64,000 nucleotides of DNA, from contig NZ_CP020472.1 in assembly GCF_002075795.1 (NCBI RefSeq), forward strand, positions 4,210,501-4,274,500. The letters are read 5' to 3'. The notes beneath the pieces were generated by a model. It ran no database searches. It saw nothing but the letters and a program-made list of their open reading frames with translations, and was not told the origin of the DNA. The position numbers and the translations under genes are program-made. The stretch is from Shewanella japonica (GTDB lineage: Bacteria; Pseudomonadota; Gammaproteobacteria; Enterobacterales; Shewanellaceae). Numbering within the stretch: the first letter of the stretch is position 1; every line of letters starts with the position of its first letter. Shown here piece by piece: positions 61,758 to 64,000 of the stretch.

Positions 61758-64000
61758 ATGACAATGAAAAACAAGACATTTAAGCGCTCGCTTATCGCAA
61801 TGTCTATTTCCACCTTATTTACAATCAGTACGCCAGTTCTAGCAGCAAGTAATACCGATGGTTCTATTCAAGGTTCTGTTACATCAGAAACCAGTCAAGC
61901 GGTATCTGGCGCTAGTATCATAATTAAAAACCAAGATACAGGCTTAACAAGAACCATCCAGTCTGATTCAAATGGTAAATATCGGATCCCACGCCTCCCA
62001 ATTGGTGCATACACGATCACAATTTCTGCTGATGGGTATGCAGATGAAGTGATTGAGAATGTCAATGTAGCAATCGGTAGTAACTCCAATGTTGAAGCTT
62101 CCCTTGATCCTGAAGGAATGGAGCGCCTAAAAGTAACAGGCTCAAGCCGTATCGCATCAATAGATACAACGTCGTCCGAAGCGACTATGGTTATCGGACA
62201 AGTTGAAATTGAACGCCTACCATTACCTAAAGATATTACCAGTGTCGCGCTTCTTGCACCTGGTACAACACGGGGTGACGGCCGATTTGGTAACTTTGCC
62301 TCTTTCGGTGGCGCATCTGTAGCTGAAAACGCATTTTTTATTAATGGTTTAAATGTCACAAACTTCCGTAATGGACTCGGCTTCTCAAATGTACCGTTTG
62401 ATTTTTACGAGCAATTTGAAGTCAAGACTGGTGGTTATGGAGCAGAGTTCGGTCGCTCAACCGGTGGTGTTGTTAACGCAGTAACAAAGCGCGGTTCAAA
62501 TAACTGGGAGTTTGGCGGCAATATTCGATACCGCCCTGATGCACTTAGATCTGACTCTCCGAACAGCTACGACATGAACGGTGACATCTACAACTATAAT
62601 GCTGAAGACTACTATGACAATGTTGAAGGTAATGTATATGCATCCGGCCCAATTATTCAAGATAAGCTGTTTTTCTATGCGATGTACCAACCTCGTTCAG
62701 AGAAAGAAGAATACGTAGCAGACAGAGGAACAACCTTTTCTTCAGTTAAATCAGATAACCCATTCTGGGGGCTAAAACTTGATTGGAATATTGCCGAAAA
62801 CCACACGCTTGAATTTACAGGTTTCTCGGATGAGTCTGACGATGAATCAAGTAACCATTTATATGACTACGAAAACAAAAAAGTCGGCGATCAGACGTCT
62901 GTTAGCATCGACAAATCTGGTGGTGATAACTATGTATTTGCTTATACAGGGCAATTAACCGACTCGTTTAGTGCGAGATTACTTTATGGTGTCAATGAAT
63001 ATAACCTAACATCTTCAAGCAACATCGCCGAAGACTGTAACCTTATTTATGACCGCAGGGCATCTGCCCCTAAAGTATCACGTGGCTGTGCTTCTGCCGC
63101 CGACTATTTCCAAGAAGAAGGCAGTGACAAGCGTGAAGAGTTCCGTGCAGATTTTGAATGGTTTGTTTCGGACAATCACGTCATTAACTTCGGTTACGAT
63201 CAAGAAATCAATACCTCAAACAGTAATCAATACTACTCAGGACCAGATGGAGTGTATTGGTTCTATTACGACACGGCACCAGGAACAGAACTTCCAAACG
63301 GCGGCATAGTACCTGATGGCGTAACCGAATATGCTCGTTCAAGGGAGCGAACTGTCGGTGGTGACTTCGAAGTAAATTCATCAGCACTATATATTGAAGA
63401 TACTTGGACAGTTACCGATGATATTACCCTCTCACTCGGTCTTCGCTGGGATTCATTCAACAATAAAAACTCTGAAGGTGAGAGTTTTGTGAAAATTGAT
63501 GACATGTTTGCGCCACGCTTAGGCGCTTCTTGGGATATCAACGGTGATGGTGAATCAAAATTATTTGCTAACGTCGGTCGCTACTTCTTACCCGTAGCCA
63601 GTAATACTAACGTTCGTTTAGCGGGTAACGAATATGATGTTCGTAAATATTACGTGCTAGAAGGCACCACTGACCAAGAAATAAATGGTATTCAAGTCCC
63701 TACTCCGAATTTAGGAGCACAAATCGGTGATGACGAATACTTAGCTGACGGCACCGTTCCTGATACAGCGGGTATTGTTGATCAAGATCTAGACCCTATG
63801 TATCAAGATGAAATTATTATTGGCTATCAAGCCATGCTAAACGAAGACTGGTCATGGGGCATAAAAGGGACGCAACGTAAGCTAAATGGTGCTATCGATG
63901 ATATGACTATCAGTCATTGGACAGAAGCTAAATACGGTTGTTCACACCCAGGTGGGGGCGGATATGTATTAGGCAACCCTGGCGAAGATATGACTGTTGC
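61758..64000 (+). CDS. Oar-like TonB-dependent receptor with N-terminal carboxypeptidase-regulatory-like domain, 3' end outside window
   Basis: I translated this from the ATG at 61758 after AGGAAAAGTCAGG; it stays open for 747 codons to the window edge. A signal peptide (VLA-ASN) is followed by a carboxypeptidase-regulatory-like beta domain (about residues 35-115, GSIQGSVTSETSQAVSGAS). A plug follows with the GGYGAEFGRSTGGVVN motif, then the start of a large barrel. This domain order is that of Oar-like receptors, common in Alteromonadales and often linked to peptide or saccharide uptake. It lies right after the S46 peptidase gene, which suggests a peptide substrate, but that is inference. 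Confidence 0.88.
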   Translation, partial: MTMKNKTFKRSLIAMSISTLFTISTPVLAASNTDGSIQGSVTSETSQAVSGASIIIKNQDTGLTRTIQSDSNGKYRIPRLPIGAYTITISADGYADEVIENVNVAIGSNSNVEASLDPEGMERLKVTGSSRIASIDTTSSEATMVIGQVEIERLPLPKDITSVALLAPGTTRGDGRFGNFASFGGASVAENAFFINGLNVTNFRNGLGFSNVPFDFYEQFEVKTGGYGAEFGRSTGGVVNAVTKRGSNNWEFGGNIRYRPDALRSDSPNSYDMNGDIYNYNAEDYYDNVEGNVYASGPIIQDKLFFYAMYQPRSEKEEYVADRGTTFSSVKSDNPFWGLKLDWNIAENHTLEFTGFSDESDDESSNHLYDYENKKVGDQTSVSIDKSGGDNYVFAYTGQLTDSFSARLLYGVNEYNLTSSSNIAEDCNLIYDRRASAPKVSRGCASAADYFQEEGSDKREEFRADFEWFVSDNHVINFGYDQEINTSNSNQYYSGPDGVYWFYYDTAPGTELPNGGIVPDGVTEYARSRERTVGGDFEVNSSALYIEDTWTVTDDITLSLGLRWDSFNNKNSEGESFVKIDDMFAPRLGASWDINGDGESKLFANVGRYFLPVASNTNVRLAGNEYDVRKYYVLEGTTDQEINGIQVPTPNLGAQIGDDEYLADGTVPDTAGIVDQDLDPMYQDEIIIGYQAMLNEDWSWGIKGTQRKLNGAIDDMTISHWTEAKYGCSHPGGGGYVLGNPGEDMTV

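Noticed and set aside
61895..62359. 154-codon minus-strand frame in the Oar-like receptor
   Set aside because: It is antisense to the regulatory-like and plug domains of the receptor, which are clearly coding on the plus strand.

Overview
The window looks like a chromosomal segment of a marine gammaproteobacterium close to Shewanella (Alteromonadales). The evidence is gene content and order: orn / rsgA-psd-mscM, tsaE-amiB-mutL-miaA-hfq-hflX-hflK-hflC, petABC-sspAB, parC ... parE-yqiA-cpdA-yqiB-nudF / tolC, and alr-dnaB. Together with S46 and S9 peptidases and several TonB-dependent receptors, this is the composition expected of that order. The species assignment is inference; no 16S or other marker is present.

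Layout. 1-2435: 3' truncated S9 peptidase lipoprotein gene (minus). 2578-4594: pabA (minus) and a divergent, degenerate PPP-type phosphoesterase. 4731-8476: sspB, sspA and the cytochrome bc1 operon petABC (minus). 8873-17295: hflC, hflK, hflX, hfq, miaA, mutL, amiB and tsaE, a housekeeping run on the minus strand, followed by a small four-helix protein. 18151-19745: an unusual tRNA-Gly(GCC) locus with four intact tRNA genes, two 5'-half tRNA remnants and five long degenerate tRNA-derived repeats. Nearly all of it is phased at about 168-187 bp, and it sits between one good promoter and one plausible terminator. 19774-27321: orn (minus), then rsgA, psd, an EamA permease, mscM and a glycerophosphodiester phosphodiesterase (plus).

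27390-29241: DUF3392-like protein, D-2-hydroxyacid dehydrogenase, and bfd with a Fur-box-like site. 29369-37475: parC, a PQQ/sorbosone-dehydrogenase-type beta-propeller gene, parE, yqiA, cpdA, yqiB, nudF (minus). 37872-39179: tolC, with a tiny overlapping upstream ORF. 39267-44430: outer-membrane protein, DUF2333 protein, PCuAC copper chaperone with a natural terminal His6, enoyl-CoA hydratase, a three-gene small-protein operon (one 59-residue gene is easily missed), dusA.

45118-54902 is the most interesting protein-coding region. A Fur-box-like site precedes a large surface-type lipoprotein with cadherin-like, helical-repeat and calcium-binding parts. A TonB-dependent receptor, a periplasmic M16 zinc protease, a DUF4920 protein and a PepSY-type membrane protein follow on the same strand. 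I propose that this is an iron-responsive system that imports and processes a polypeptide or iron-protein substrate, by analogy with the Fus ferredoxin-uptake system; this is inference. 55091-64000: an Omp85-type barrel, alr, dnaB, an S46 dipeptidyl-peptidase with a DPP11-like specificity residue, and the start of a second, Oar-like TonB receptor that runs off the window.

No CRISPR array, prophage, transposase or integrase was seen.
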